64,000 bases of DNA from a bacterium. Its GTDB lineage: Bacteria; Vulcanimicrobiota; JABDET01. Both the position numbers and the translations under genes were made by a program. Below the pieces are notes generated by a model. It saw only the letters and a list, made by a program, of their open reading frames with translations, did not search any database and had not been told where the DNA came from. Positions 26,864-36,434 of this stretch are shown piece by piece (position 1 is the first letter of the stretch; each line of letters starts with the position of its first letter). The DNA lies in contig JAJYZB010000002.1 in the NCBI GenBank assembly GCA_021800275.1, positions 1 through 64,000 of the forward strand, given 5' to 3'.

Positions 26864-27080
26864 ACGGGTTCAGTCACTCCTAATCAAAAAAATAGTATGT
26901 TTTATGTCTTCTGAAAAGACTGATCTGAATCCTTCTTTATGGGGAAAACCGTTCGGTTCTATTTATTAATTTTGTCCCTGAGCCACATCTTCAACGCTCA
27001 GTCTATCGGATAAAAATTTCTCGTGGGAATTACGCAGAAATTTTACAAACTGCTTAAATTCACTGCTGCTTCTGTGGAGC

Positions 27081-27102
27081 AAAAGAGGACTTTTCCTCTT
27101 TT
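27081..27102 (+). terminator. Hairpin with T run, possible terminator
   Basis: AAAAGAGGA, a four-base loop, and TCCTCTTTT form a 9-bp inverted repeat followed by more Ts on the plus strand. No annotated plus-strand gene lies just upstream, so it either ends an unseen short transcript or acts as a barrier between the divergent operons. Confidence 0.4.
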
Positions 27103-27296
27103 TAACCTCTTTGAGCCTTAAGCCCATTCCTTTTTCCTGTGACATTTTTCACCCCTATTCTGCATTCCCCCATTCTTCCCTCTTTTACTGGATTCAAACT
27201 TCAATGGCTTTTTATTTATTTATTTATTTTATTCTATCCCTATCATACCTTAATTTTAAATTAAAGAAAAGAGGAAAATATGAGCGTTTTGTAAAA

Positions 27297-27325
27297 TTTA
27301 CGCTAGATTACAGGATCAATATATT
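27297..27325 (+). promoter_or_regulatory. Candidate sigma70-type promoter for rplY-pth
   Basis: TTTACG (-35-like), a 17-base spacer and TATATT (-10, one mismatch to TATAAT) lie just ahead of the rplY ribosome binding site (GAGGTG) and ATG. Confidence 0.4.
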
Positions 27326-27345
27326 GTATTCACTGAGGTGTTGCC

Positions 27346-28035
27346 ATGGAACAAATTGTTTTAGAAGTCGAAAAAAGAGAGGAAACAGGAAAAGTCGCTG
27401 CAAAGCTGCTCCGCCAGAAAGGACTCATTCCTGTTGTTCTTTATGGAAAGAAAACCAAAACTTTCCCTCTAAAAATACAAGCTGCCACTTTTAAAAAAGT
27501 CCTTGAAAAAGGCGGGGTGCACAAAATTTTCAATCTTAAAGTCTCCACCGATCATTCCTCAGAAGAAAAAACGTGCGTGATCCAGGAAATCCAAAAAGAC
27601 CCCTTTGGCAAAATAATTCTGCATGTTGATTTCCATGAAATTTCTATGCAGGACAAGATTAAATCAAAAATACCGCTGGAGTTAACAGGCACTTCTCCAG
27701 GGATTAAAGAGGGAGGAATTGTGGACCATGTTTTATGGGAAGTAGAAGTTGAATCCCTTCCTCTTAATCTCCCTGAAAAGATCCTGATTGACATTTCAAC
27801 TCTTACGATCAATCAATCCCTCCACGTGCGAGATATCAAACCTTTAGAAGGAGTTGAAATACTCAACGACCCCGAGGAAGTTCTGGTCGTCATCCATCCT
27901 CCTCGAACAGAAGAAGCTCCTGCCGCTGCAGAAGCCACACTGGCTGTTCAACCTGCAGCCCCTACCCAGCCTGAAGTCATAAGCAAAGGAAAGAAAGAAG
28001 AAGAAGAAACTCCTGAAGAAAAACCGAAAAAGTGA
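27346..28035 (+). CDS. rplY: 50S ribosomal protein L25 (long CTC form)
   Basis: L25 binds 5S rRNA. This 229-residue version has the N-terminal L25 domain (about 1-95, with VEKREETGK and VVLYGKK), the C-terminal CTC beta domain (about 100-190) and a low-complexity Ala/Pro/Glu/Lys tail. GAGGTG precedes the ATG. It is three bases upstream of pth, a pairing common in bacteria. Confidence 0.95.
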   Translation: MEQIVLEVEKREETGKVAAKLLRQKGLIPVVLYGKKTKTFPLKIQAATFKKVLEKGGVHKIFNLKVSTDHSSEEKTCVIQEIQKDPFGKIILHVDFHEISMQDKIKSKIPLELTGTSPGIKEGGIVDHVLWEVEVESLPLNLPEKILIDISTLTINQSLHVRDIKPLEGVEILNDPEEVLVVIHPPRTEEAPAAAEATLAVQPAAPTQPEVISKGKKEEEETPEEKPKK

Positions 28036-28038
28036 CGT

Positions 28039-28614
28039 ATGCCCCTGAAAATAGTCATGGGGCTTGGGAATCCGGGAAAAAAATATTTTAAAACTAGACA
28101 TAATCTTGGGTTCTGGGCTGTTGACCTGCTGTCTGAGAGGTTAGAGACAAAATGGCGAGATTCACGCCTGAAATCCGCTATAGCCAGCGCTGAATATGAA
28201 GGATGGAACCTAATCCTGGCAGAACCGACAACCTTTATGAATCTTTCGGGAGAGGCGGCGCGCCTGATTTTAGCGCATTATCAGGCATCTCCTCAAGACT
28301 TGCTCGTTATTTGCGATGATATCAATCTTCCTGTTGGGAAAATCCGCATTCGAAAACAAGGAGGAACCGGCGGTCACCATGGGCTGGGATCACTTATTCT
28401 CTGCTTAGGCAGCCAGGAATTTCCTAGAATACGAATAGGAATTAGACCTCTGGATTCTGAAGTTCTTCCTAATTTAGAAGATTTCGTCCTTTCTCCATTC
28501 CCAAAGGGAGAAGAAGCCATTGTTTCTGAAAGCGTTAAAAAAGCAGGAGATGCTGTTTTATGCCTTCTTGAGGAAGGAATCGAAGCAGCAATGAATCTCT
28601 ACAACAATCAATAA
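28039..28614 (+). CDS. pth: Peptidyl-tRNA hydrolase
   Basis: Pth releases peptides from prematurely dropped peptidyl-tRNAs. In 191 residues it shows GLGNPGKKYFKTRHN with catalytic H21, the substrate-binding Asn in FMNLSGEA, the Asp in CDDINLPVGKIR, and GGTGGHHGL. It follows rplY by three bases. Its end overlaps the end of the convergent pilT gene by seven bases. Confidence 0.97.
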   Translation: MPLKIVMGLGNPGKKYFKTRHNLGFWAVDLLSERLETKWRDSRLKSAIASAEYEGWNLILAEPTTFMNLSGEAARLILAHYQASPQDLLVICDDINLPVGKIRIRKQGGTGGHHGLGSLILCLGSQEFPRIRIGIRPLDSEVLPNLEDFVLSPFPKGEEAIVSESVKKAGDAVLCLLEEGIEAAMNLYNNQ

Positions 28615-29702
28615 GGAGTTCTTCCTAATAAACGGTTAAAATCATCAGGATTGCTGGATTTAGACACAGCTTCTTCGTATGTTATCAATCCCTGCTGATA
28701 AAGATTCTTCAAAGACTGATCCAGGGAGATCATTCCATACTGAGCCCCTGCTTGAATTAAATTAGGGATTTGATGCGTTTTCCCCTCACGAACCACGTTT
28801 CTAACAGCCGGGGTAACCGTTAGAATTTCCATTGCCATGGATCTTCCTGCTCCTTTTGCTTTCTGCAGAAGGGCTTGAGATAAAACCCCTTCTACACTGG
28901 CGGCCAGCTGCATGCGAATTTGCTGCTGCTGATGGGGAGGAAACACATCCACTATCCTATCAATGGTTTGAGCGGCTCCGCTGGTATGCAGAGTAGCAAA
29001 TACCACGTGACCAGTCTCAGCGGCGGTCAGAGCCACACTGATTGTTTCCAGATCGCGCATTTCACCAATAAGAATCACGTTCGGATCTTGTCTTAAAACA
29101 CGAGTTAAAGCAGCTGAAAAAGAATGAGTATCCGGACCAACTTCCCTCTGGCTGATAACTGACAATTTATCTTTATGCAAAAATTCTATTGGATCTTCAA
29201 TCGTAACAATATGAGAGCGGCGGTTTTCATTCACATGATTTAACATAGCGGCAAGAGTTGTTGACTTTCCTGAACCCGTTGGACCTGTCACCAGGATCAA
29301 GCCTCTAGGCTTAACCGCCAACTCCTTTAAAATGGGAGGAAGTCTGAGCTCCTCAATGGTAAACGGACGGGCGGGAATAACACGCAGAGCTGCTCCCCAT
29401 GTCCCTCTCTGCAGATAAACATTCACTCTGAATCTTGACAATCCTGGAACACTGTAAGCCAGATCTAGTTCTTTCTCGGCAATAAATTCGGCTTTCTGCT
29501 GCTCTGTTAAGATGCTTTCTATCATTCTTCTGAGCTGGTCAGGGGTTACCATTTCATAACCTGCTGGAATCAGCTCTCCATCAACTCTCAGCATAGGAGG
29601 GCTACCAGCTTTTAAGTGAAGGTCAGATGCCCCCTTTTCAACCATCAATCTCAGCAAGTCCTCTATTTGAACTTCGGCTTGCATTAAATCTTCTAAAGCC
29701 AT
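28608..29702 (-). CDS. pilT: Type IV pilus retraction ATPase
   Basis: PilT powers pilus retraction for twitching motility. From ATG 29702 (GAGGTG nine bases upstream) it has 364 residues; the track start at 29825 adds an unrelated leader across the promoter. Walker A GPTGSGKST is at 140-148. The Asp box, Walker B (VILIGEMRDLETI), the His box (HVVFATLHTSGA) and the C-terminal VREGKTHQIPNLIQ stretch typical of PilT all follow. No other pilus genes are in the window, so the machinery must be coded elsewhere. Confidence 0.95.
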   Translation of the reverse strand: MALEDLMQAEVQIEDLLRLMVEKGASDLHLKAGSPPMLRVDGELIPAGYEMVTPDQLRRMIESILTEQQKAEFIAEKELDLAYSVPGLSRFRVNVYLQRGTWGAALRVIPARPFTIEELRLPPILKELAVKPRGLILVTGPTGSGKSTTLAAMLNHVNENRRSHIVTIEDPIEFLHKDKLSVISQREVGPDTHSFSAALTRVLRQDPNVILIGEMRDLETISVALTAAETGHVVFATLHTSGAAQTIDRIVDVFPPHQQQQIRMQLAASVEGVLSQALLQKAKGAGRSMAMEILTVTPAVRNVVREGKTHQIPNLIQAGAQYGMISLDQSLKNLYQQGLITYEEAVSKSSNPDDFNRLLGRTPY

Positions 29703-29732
29703 TATCTCACCTCTTCTTAACAAAGATGTCTC

Positions 29733-29762
29733 ATTATAACACAGATCAAGGGAAAAGAGCAA
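29733..29762 (-). promoter_or_regulatory. Candidate promoter for pilT
   Basis: On the minus strand a perfect TATAAT (29733-29738) is preceded after 18 bases by TTGCTC (29757-29762). It lies about 30 bases before the pilT start, in the short region shared with the divergent HAD gene. Confidence 0.45.
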
Positions 29763-29790
29763 GTCTTTAGAATGAAAGCAGAAAGAAAAT

Positions 29791-30504
29791 ATGAATAACG
29801 ATAAAAAAATAAATCCTAAACTCATCCTATTCGATGTGGACTTAACTCTTATCCAAACGGCAGGGTGCGGAAGAAGGGCATTTGCAAGAGCTTTTCAGGA
29901 AATTACTGGAATCCCTGATGGGGTGGAAAAAATTTCAATGTCGGGCAAAACGGACACTGCGATTCTAAAAGAAGCGATCAGCCTCAGTTCTTTGGTAGAT
30001 TTCAACAGTGAAACTAAAGAAAATTTCTGGAAAAAATATCTGCTCCATTTAGAAAATGAACTAAAAAAATCAAAAGAAGCTTGTATCAGTCCTGGAATAT
30101 TGAAATTGCTAGATTCTTTGGTGAAAAACGACTCCTGTAAGATTGGTCTCCTAACGGGAAATATAAAATTAGGAGCAAAAATTAAACTCGAACGTTTCGG
30201 ATTATGGTCCTACTTTCCAACAGGAGGGTTTGGGGATGATGCTGAAGATCGAAATACAGTAGCTCGAATTGCTGTTAGCAGGTGCTTTGAAAATTATCAT
30301 CTTTTTTTTGAACAGCAAAATATTTATGTGATCGGGGATTCTCTATTAGATATAGCCTGCGCTAAAGCAATTAAAGCCCGAGCTGTCGCTGTAGCAACAG
30401 GGGTGCATAAATATGAAATTCTTAAGGCTCAGAAGCCTTTTGCTGTATTCGAAAACTTTTCTAACCCTGAACAGGTCTTGAGACTTATAGAGGCAAAGGT
30501 TTGA
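29791..30504 (+). CDS. HAD-superfamily phosphatase (Gph-like)
   Basis: A haloacid dehalogenase fold hydrolase, 237 residues. The catalytic motif DVDLTL (D15 nucleophile, D17 acid/base) is followed by a helical cap, motif II in LLTGN, the Lys in IKLERFG, and acidic motif IV in YVIGDSLLDIACAKA. It resembles phosphoglycolate phosphatase-like members; the substrate is not known. It is divergent from pilT and leads a three-gene plus-strand run with an unknown gene and an acyl-CoA carboxylase subunit. Confidence 0.88.
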   Translation: MNNDKKINPKLILFDVDLTLIQTAGCGRRAFARAFQEITGIPDGVEKISMSGKTDTAILKEAISLSSLVDFNSETKENFWKKYLLHLENELKKSKEACISPGILKLLDSLVKNDSCKIGLLTGNIKLGAKIKLERFGLWSYFPTGGFGDDAEDRNTVARIAVSRCFENYHLFFEQQNIYVIGDSLLDIACAKAIKARAVAVATGVHKYEILKAQKPFAVFENFSNPEQVLRLIEAKV

Positions 30505-30508
30505 AAAC

Positions 30509-30997
30509 ATGTTATTAAAAACTCTTATCGAGAACCCCGCCGATTTTCTCAATCCTTACTGGTATGAACGATTAGGAGGAATCAACTGGTGCGAAGATGG
30601 CAAAAGCTTGACCCTATCTCTAGATGGAAGACCTGTATGGAATCCTAATTTTAGGCCCTCTGTTTTTCTAAACCATGGTATTAAAAGAATTCATATCCTG
30701 CCGACTCCGTCTGATCCATCTGAAAATCTGGAAATATCGTTAAAGGAATCTATTCAATTTTTTTCTAATGATAAAAAAGAGGCTCTGAAAAAAGAAACTC
30801 ATTTTGAAACTCAATCTTTTTTAAGCCTTCAGAAGAGACTTGAAAAATCAGAATGGATAGCTCTTCCAGAAGGAAAAGGAATTTCATTTTTTTTCAAAAA
30901 AGAAATGAGTGAATTTCTCATGCAAAAAATTAGCGATTTTGCAAAAGAAAAAAAATGGGTTTTAATTTTTATTGAAAAAGTGTATGATCTACCATGA
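30509..30997 (+). CDS. Hypothetical protein between HAD gene and carboxylase
   Basis: 162 residues with no signal peptide or membrane segment. An N-terminal part is rich in Trp/Tyr/Asn ([14 protein letters not shown]) and the rest is charged and helical. It starts four bases after the HAD gene and overlaps the carboxylase start by four bases (ATGA), so it is surely co-expressed with them. I recognise no family. A structural or regulatory partner of the carboxylase is possible but only by position. Confidence 0.75.
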   Translation: MLLKTLIENPADFLNPYWYERLGGINWCEDGKSLTLSLDGRPVWNPNFRPSVFLNHGIKRIHILPTPSDPSENLEISLKESIQFFSNDKKEALKKETHFETQSFLSLQKRLEKSEWIALPEGKGISFFFKKEMSEFLMQKISDFAKEKKWVLIFIEKVYDLP

Positions 30998-32538
30998 AAA
31001 ATAAAATTGAAGAATTAGAGAAAAATCGGAAAACTTCTCTTCTGGGCGGCGGCGAAAGAAAACTGGATGAGCAGCACCAAAAAGGAAAACTTTCTGCTAG
31101 AGAAAGATTAAATTTGCTTTTAGACACGGATTCATTTCAAGAATGGGATCGCTTTGCTGTTCATGAATCCCACAACTTCGGCATGCAGGAGAAAAAAGTC
31201 TGGGGAGATGGAGTTGTTACAGGTTATGGACAAATCCATGGAAGACTGATTTACACGTTTTCTCATGATTTCACTGTTTTCGGGGGGTCTTTAGGGGAAA
31301 GGTTTGCGCAAAAAATTTGCAAAATTATGGATGCTGCGCTGCAAAACGGAGCTCCAGTTGTCGGATTAAATGATTCAGGAGGGGCTCGTATTCAAGAAGG
31401 AGTGGTCAGTCTCGGAGGATATGCCGAAATCTTTTGGAGGAATACACGTTTATCAGGCGTTACTCCTCAAATTTCGATGATTTTAGGACCCTGTGCTGGA
31501 GGCGCTGTTTACTCACCTGCTATCACCGATTTTATCATTATGGTAGATAAAATCAGCCACATGTTCATTACGGGTCCGGAAGTGATCAAGGCAGTAACTA
31601 ATGAAGAGGTCTCTTTTGAAAGCCTGGGTGGCTCCCGTACTCACAGTGAAAAAAGCGGAGTAGCCCATTTTACGGCAGAAACAGAAGAAGAAGCTTTTCA
31701 GCTCTGCAGAACCCTGTTGAGTTATTTGCCCTCCAACAATCTAGAGGATCCTCCATCCCTAAAACCAGAAGATGATCCAGAAAGAAAAGAACGCACCCTC
31801 AATGAAATCATTCCTGAGAACCCCAATAAACCTTATGACGCAAAAGAAGTCATTAAACGAATCACCGACCACGGAGATTTTTTAGAAGTGCAGCCCGCTT
31901 ATGCTAAAAACATGGTCATTGGATTTGCCCGATTAGATGGAAAACCTGTGGGAATTGTGGCGAACAATCCTTCAGTTCTAGCAGGGACACTGGATATTGC
32001 AGCTTCTATCAAAGCAGCCAGATTTGTTCGCTTCTGCGACTGTTTTAATATTCCACTGGTAACCTTTGTGGACGTTCCTGGTTTTCTTCCAGGAACAGAA
32101 CAGGAGTATGGGGGGATCATTAAACATGGAGCAAAACTCCTTTACGCTTTTGCTGAAGCCACGGTCCCAAAAGTTACGGTTATTTTAAGGAAAGCCTATG
32201 GAGGGGCTTATGATGTGATGTGTTCTAAACATATTCGAGCAGACGCAAATTTTGCCTGGCCCTCTGCTGAAATCGCGGTTATGGGTCCCCAAGCCGCCAT
32301 CCAAATTATTTTTAAAAAAGAGTTAGAAAAAGCTCCTGACTCTGAAAAAAGAAAACTGGAACTGGTTGAAAATTATGTTGAGAAGTTCGCAAGCCCTTAT
32401 GCTGCTGCTGCTCGAGGCTATTTAGATGATATTCTAACCCCTTCTGAAACTCGCCCTGTCCTGATCAAAACCCTCTCCAGTTTACAAGGGAAAAGAGAAA
32501 CAAAACCTCCGCGAAAACATGGGAATATTCCGTTATAA
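30994..32538 (+). CDS. Acyl-CoA (propionyl-CoA-type) carboxylase beta subunit
   Basis: This is the carboxyltransferase subunit (514 residues) that moves CO2 from biotin to an acyl-CoA. It shows [13 protein letters not shown], the oxyanion glycines in [13 protein letters not shown], and [10 protein letters not shown] in the second crotonase-fold half. The [11 protein letters not shown] segment carries the Asp at the position known to favour propionyl- or acetyl-CoA in PccB-type enzymes. The biotin carboxylase and carrier partners are not in the window. It could also act in a methylmalonyl-CoA decarboxylase; the beta subunits look alike. Confidence 0.92.
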   Translation: MKNKIEELEKNRKTSLLGGGERKLDEQHQKGKLSARERLNLLLDTDSFQEWDRFAVHESHNFGMQEKKVWGDGVVTGYGQIHGRLIYTFSHDFTVFGGSLGERFAQKICKIMDAALQNGAPVVGLNDSGGARIQEGVVSLGGYAEIFWRNTRLSGVTPQISMILGPCAGGAVYSPAITDFIIMVDKISHMFITGPEVIKAVTNEEVSFESLGGSRTHSEKSGVAHFTAETEEEAFQLCRTLLSYLPSNNLEDPPSLKPEDDPERKERTLNEIIPENPNKPYDAKEVIKRITDHGDFLEVQPAYAKNMVIGFARLDGKPVGIVANNPSVLAGTLDIAASIKAARFVRFCDCFNIPLVTFVDVPGFLPGTEQEYGGIIKHGAKLLYAFAEATVPKVTVILRKAYGGAYDVMCSKHIRADANFAWPSAEIAVMGPQAAIQIIFKKELEKAPDSEKRKLELVENYVEKFASPYAAAARGYLDDILTPSETRPVLIKTLSSLQGKRETKPPRKHGNIPL

Positions 32539-32570
32539 AAACCTGACATCCTGTCGCTGCTCAGAATATT

Positions 32571-34502
32571 TCACCCCGAACTGTTAATGCCCTTAATCAA
32601 GAGGGGTGGGATAGCATACACCTCAACTTTTTCGTCCTTCCCTTTAATCATCATAGGGCCTAGAGATTTCAAAGGAAATTTATTCGGATGCTGCGCTTGT
32701 ATTTTCTTATAAACATCCCCGCTGACATAAACACTTCCCCCCTCTGCCAGCCCACAAAGTCTTGCCGCTAAATTAACTGTATCTCCAATAATGGTAAACT
32801 GTTTCTGCTCTTCTGAAACCGCTGTTGCATCTGCTCCAACATGTCCTACTTTTACAGATCCTGAATGGATTCCAATTCCCACTTGAAACGGAATCTCCCC
32901 TTTTTCTCTCATCACATCAATCATCTGCAGCATTTCAACAGCGCAGGACAAAGCTTGAAATGGATGATCGGAAAAATAAGCAGGAGCTCCAAAATAAGCA
33001 AGAAGGGCATCCCCTATGAATTTATCCCAGGTTCCTTTATGTTTATAAAGGATAGGAATCATGGCTGTAAAATAGAGATTTAACAGACGAACCACCTCTT
33101 CAGCAGGAAGAACTTCACTTAAAGAAGTAAACCCTCGAATATCAGATTCTAAAACCGTTACTTCCCTGACCCATCCCTTCAAATCACTGTCTTTTGTTTC
33201 ATCCTTTTTCATAAGTTCTTCCCGAACCTGTGGAGCCAGATACTTCCCGTAAATCCTTGAAATTTCTTGTTTCTTTTTTTCTGCCTCTAATCTCTGATAA
33301 GTGGTTCCTCCAAAATAAACCAGAACCATAGAAAAAAGAGGTCCTGCTAAATGAAACCAGTAACCTAGAACAAATGCAGTACAGTTAAAAATGATATATA
33401 CTGCCATAAAAGCGCCTGTCATTAAGACGCCTTGAAAAGCCGAGAAAGGCTTGAGAAAAAGGGCTAACAGTGAAGAAAAAAAAAGCAGTAAAAACAAATT
33501 CCAAAATTCAGAGACTGGAACATAATAAAAATTGTGAAGCAGATCATTTAAAATATTGGCATGAACCACAACTCCATATCGAGTTCCTAAAGGGGTTTTT
33601 ACTATGTCGTCAAGAGTTCGATCAAAGGCTCCTACAAACAAAATCGAATTTTTCAACTGCTTTTTTCTACCACTTAAAAAACCTGAGGTGAAAAAATCGC
33701 TTAATGAAAGATAATTCTGATCACTTATCCCATGCTGACTGACAATTGAGCTCAAGCTGCCTTTATGAGAATTTGCCCATCGAATATAAAACCTGTGTTT
33801 CTGGTTTGTAATCCAGGAAGAAGATCCCAGGACAATACGGTCAGGATTCACCAGCAGCACAGGATTTCCAAAGCAATAACGGGCTGCTGTCAAACTAAGA
33901 GCTGAGTAAAATTTCCCGTTTTTACTCAGCCGAGTCACAAGTGGAAGTGAACGAATCGTATGATCTAATCTGGCATTAACATACCCAACCCCTGCTGCAT
34001 TCTGATACAGAAGTCGCACTGGTTTATGAAGTTCTTTATTCTGGCGAGTAAAAGCTCCTCCGACAATTTCCTGAGCTAAAATCACGGGGGGACTTTTTTT
34101 CAATTGTCGGGCAAAAAATTTATCACCTTTCTTCTTACCCAAAAACAAAACATCAAAAATCACTAATTTCACTTTATACTGTTTAGCTTTCCTAAAAAAC
34201 TCAGCCCAGTCTTTTCGAGGAAGCGGCCATTCATGTCCATTGACATGATACTTTCCAGGCAGATTAATTCCATCCAAAAATGTACTATCAATTCCAACCA
34301 CAATAATTTTAGGATCAAGGCGAACTGTGGTAAAACTTGCCCGTATATCATACAAATCTCTTTCCACTTTTAAAAGAAAAGACACATGGCGAAGATTTGC
34401 TTCACAAAAACATCCGATAAAAAGACAAACTCCTATCCAAAAATAATACGAACTTCGAAGTTTGCTCGATCTCTTGTTTAAATAGTCAGCTATTTTTTTC
34501 AA
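32571..34502 (-). CDS. CHASE2-domain class III adenylate/guanylate cyclase
   Basis: 643 residues. One N-terminal membrane helix (about 18-37), an extracytoplasmic CHASE2 sensor domain (about 45-330, with the typical VVGIDSTFLDG start), three more membrane helices (about 335-405), a short linker and a cytoplasmic class III cyclase domain (about 450-620). The metal-binding aspartates are present in LESDIRGFTS and KFIGDALLAYFG, so it should be active and make cAMP or cGMP. It overlaps the upstream FecR-type gene by four bases. CHASE2 proteins next to FecR-domain proteins are a recurring pair, which suggests the secreted protein feeds the sensor. Confidence 0.92.
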   Translation of the reverse strand: MKKIADYLNKRSSKLRSSYYFWIGVCLFIGCFCEANLRHVSFLLKVERDLYDIRASFTTVRLDPKIIVVGIDSTFLDGINLPGKYHVNGHEWPLPRKDWAEFFRKAKQYKVKLVIFDVLFLGKKKGDKFFARQLKKSPPVILAQEIVGGAFTRQNKELHKPVRLLYQNAAGVGYVNARLDHTIRSLPLVTRLSKNGKFYSALSLTAARYCFGNPVLLVNPDRIVLGSSSWITNQKHRFYIRWANSHKGSLSSIVSQHGISDQNYLSLSDFFTSGFLSGRKKQLKNSILFVGAFDRTLDDIVKTPLGTRYGVVVHANILNDLLHNFYYVPVSEFWNLFLLLFFSSLLALFLKPFSAFQGVLMTGAFMAVYIIFNCTAFVLGYWFHLAGPLFSMVLVYFGGTTYQRLEAEKKKQEISRIYGKYLAPQVREELMKKDETKDSDLKGWVREVTVLESDIRGFTSLSEVLPAEEVVRLLNLYFTAMIPILYKHKGTWDKFIGDALLAYFGAPAYFSDHPFQALSCAVEMLQMIDVMREKGEIPFQVGIGIHSGSVKVGHVGADATAVSEEQKQFTIIGDTVNLAARLCGLAEGGSVYVSGDVYKKIQAQHPNKFPLKSLGPMMIKGKDEKVEVYAIPPLLIKGINSSG

Positions 34503-36277
34503 GGAGAAACTTGAAATGATGCTGTGGTCCCATAAGATTCCAGTCTTCCTGTCAGGCTAACATTTGCCACAGCCCAATAATAGGTTTGACCCGGTGTTAA
34601 GGAAAGAACACTTGAACTGATATTAAGCCATGGAGTAACAACTGTTTTAAGCAAAACAGGATCGCTTAAATCTTGATTTTCACTGATGACCAATCTGTAA
34701 CCGCTGATGTTCATATTCCAGCCTCTCCATTCAAAATGCAGCATTGAAGATGAACTTATTGAAGTTACGGGATAAACCGGCGTTGGTCCAACTTGATTGG
34801 CAGCGGGAAGAGTAAAAGAAAATGGTGGAGCGGGACGAGTAAACGCATTTCCCTGTGAATCCAGCGGAACGACACTCCAATAATAGGTTTTGCCTGGCTC
34901 AAGAGTCGGATCACTTAAATCATACTGCAAACTGGTGTTTTTAGTTTTGATCGTGGCAACCGCAAAATTATTATCTAAATTCCCACCTTTTAATTTTGAA
35001 CCAATGAGCAGAGCATATCCCTTGGCACCAGAAAAAGAATTCCAGGAAAAATTCGGAAGCACTGTATTCACTTCCTGAGAGTCAGGTGACAAAAGAGTTG
35101 GATAAAGGGCTCGTGTTCCAAGCATTGACTCAGGAGCCATTGTAAATTGAACTGGATAAGCTTCTCTTCCAACCAGTTTCCCATTTTGATCTAATGCGGC
35201 AACTGTCCACCAGTAAGTTGTTCCTGGCATTAAAAAAGTGGCGGTTTCAGGATACTGAACAAATTTTTTATCCACTCTAGCAATCCAAATCCAACTGGAT
35301 TTAGGCATCTTTTTATCAAAAGGGGTTCTGCTGACAAGGACTTCATACTGGGCAGCTCCTGGAATCCCTGACCAGGTGAACGTTGGGGTATAAGTGTAAG
35401 CCATTCCAACAGGCTGAAGATTGGCTGGCTGTGGAGGGGGTTTTGGAGGTCCCCCAAATCCAAAAATTCTGGCAATCCCAATCCCATAACCCCCGTAAGG
35501 AATATACCAAGCAGCAGCATCTTCTGCAGCATTAATCGCGATTTCCTGTGGAGGAGCTCCTTCAGCAATTCCTGCTCCAATATCAATTCCCCAATGCGCA
35601 TACCAGGGAGCCCCAAAAGCATCTGCCACAATATGGGCAATACCTGCCCCAATCTCAATCTCTTGAATGACTTTTCCCCGTTCAATGACAGCTTCTTCTC
35701 CAGAAGGGATGGCTTGTGTCAATTGATCGATAGATGGACCTGCCATCACTGTTCCTTCAGTCACATAAACTTTCATTTTATCATTTCCGGTTGTGCTGAC
35801 AGCAAACTGGGTTCCGCGAACACCCAGAACCCCGCCTCTCGTCTGAACCGTGAAACTTTCATTTGCGTTCTGCTTTGTCACTTTGCACCAGATAGAACCA
35901 ATATCCAGATAGATCCGCTTTAAAAAGGTCTCTTTTGTGATATTTTTCACCGTATTTTCTGTACTTATATAAACTTCTGTGTTCTGATTAATCCCAACCT
36001 GGGTCCCGTCTTTAAACTCAATCGTGGTTTGAGAATGATTCCCTGTTTTAATTTTATCATAAAGATAATTCGGCATATTTTGATAAGCTGTAATCCATTC
36101 TTTTGTATTTTCGCGTTTATCGTTCACTTTTTTTCTAACATAAACTAGATTTCCAACATAACCCAAATTAGGCGCTGGTTTCAATTTCTTGGGATAGCGA
36201 TTCATTTCAGCAAAAACAGAAGTCTGAGACAAAAAAAGAATAAGAATTAAAAATGAAATATTTTTTTTCAGCAGCAT
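34499..36277 (-). CDS. Secreted FecR-domain protein with fibronectin-like repeats
   Basis: 592 residues. A cleavable signal peptide (ends SVFAE, about 23), a FecR domain (about 75-185, with IEFKDGTQVGINQNTEV and GVLGVRGTQFAV), a Gly/Ala/Pro-rich middle region (about 205-285), and three fibronectin-like modules (about 290-390, 395-490 and 495-592). Each module has the pattern PxFxWxxxxGA or similar, then PGxTYYWxV. It is exported and probably binds or senses something at the cell surface. The stop overlaps the cyclase start (ATGA). Confidence 0.88.
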   Translation of the reverse strand: MLLKKNISFLILILFLSQTSVFAEMNRYPKKLKPAPNLGYVGNLVYVRKKVNDKRENTKEWITAYQNMPNYLYDKIKTGNHSQTTIEFKDGTQVGINQNTEVYISTENTVKNITKETFLKRIYLDIGSIWCKVTKQNANESFTVQTRGGVLGVRGTQFAVSTTGNDKMKVYVTEGTVMAGPSIDQLTQAIPSGEEAVIERGKVIQEIEIGAGIAHIVADAFGAPWYAHWGIDIGAGIAEGAPPQEIAINAAEDAAAWYIPYGGYGIGIARIFGFGGPPKPPPQPANLQPVGMAYTYTPTFTWSGIPGAAQYEVLVSRTPFDKKMPKSSWIWIARVDKKFVQYPETATFLMPGTTYWWTVAALDQNGKLVGREAYPVQFTMAPESMLGTRALYPTLLSPDSQEVNTVLPNFSWNSFSGAKGYALLIGSKLKGGNLDNNFAVATIKTKNTSLQYDLSDPTLEPGKTYYWSVVPLDSQGNAFTRPAPPFSFTLPAANQVGPTPVYPVTSISSSSMLHFEWRGWNMNISGYRLVISENQDLSDPVLLKTVVTPWLNISSSVLSLTPGQTYYWAVANVSLTGRLESYGTTASFQVSP

Positions 36278-36434
36278 AACTCCTCCACTACAAGCAATTT
36301 ATTGCAACAAGAAGAGTTTTCTGTCAGAACTTATTATTCCTTCCAAAAGCTCCTTTCTGCCTCACGCGCCCTGTCATTACTCATCGCAAACCACGATGAC
36401 CAATCTCACTCATCACAGCATTTATTCTCATAAC

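Larger units (their letters stand above)
26864..27345. other. Divergent intergenic region between oxidase operon and rplY
   Basis: About 480 bases separate the starts of two divergent operons, so it should hold promoters for both. A hairpin with a T run and a promoter-like pair for rplY are listed separately. For the oxidase operon I see AGGAGTGA about 12 bases before the subunit II start, but no convincing -35/-10 pair. The ORF track entry 27111-27494 is a shadow overlapping rplY. Confidence 0.6.

Noticed and set aside
27111-27494. ORF overlapping the rplY start
   Set aside because: It covers the rplY promoter and ribosome binding site and is out of frame with rplY; low-complexity Phe/Ser/Tyr content.
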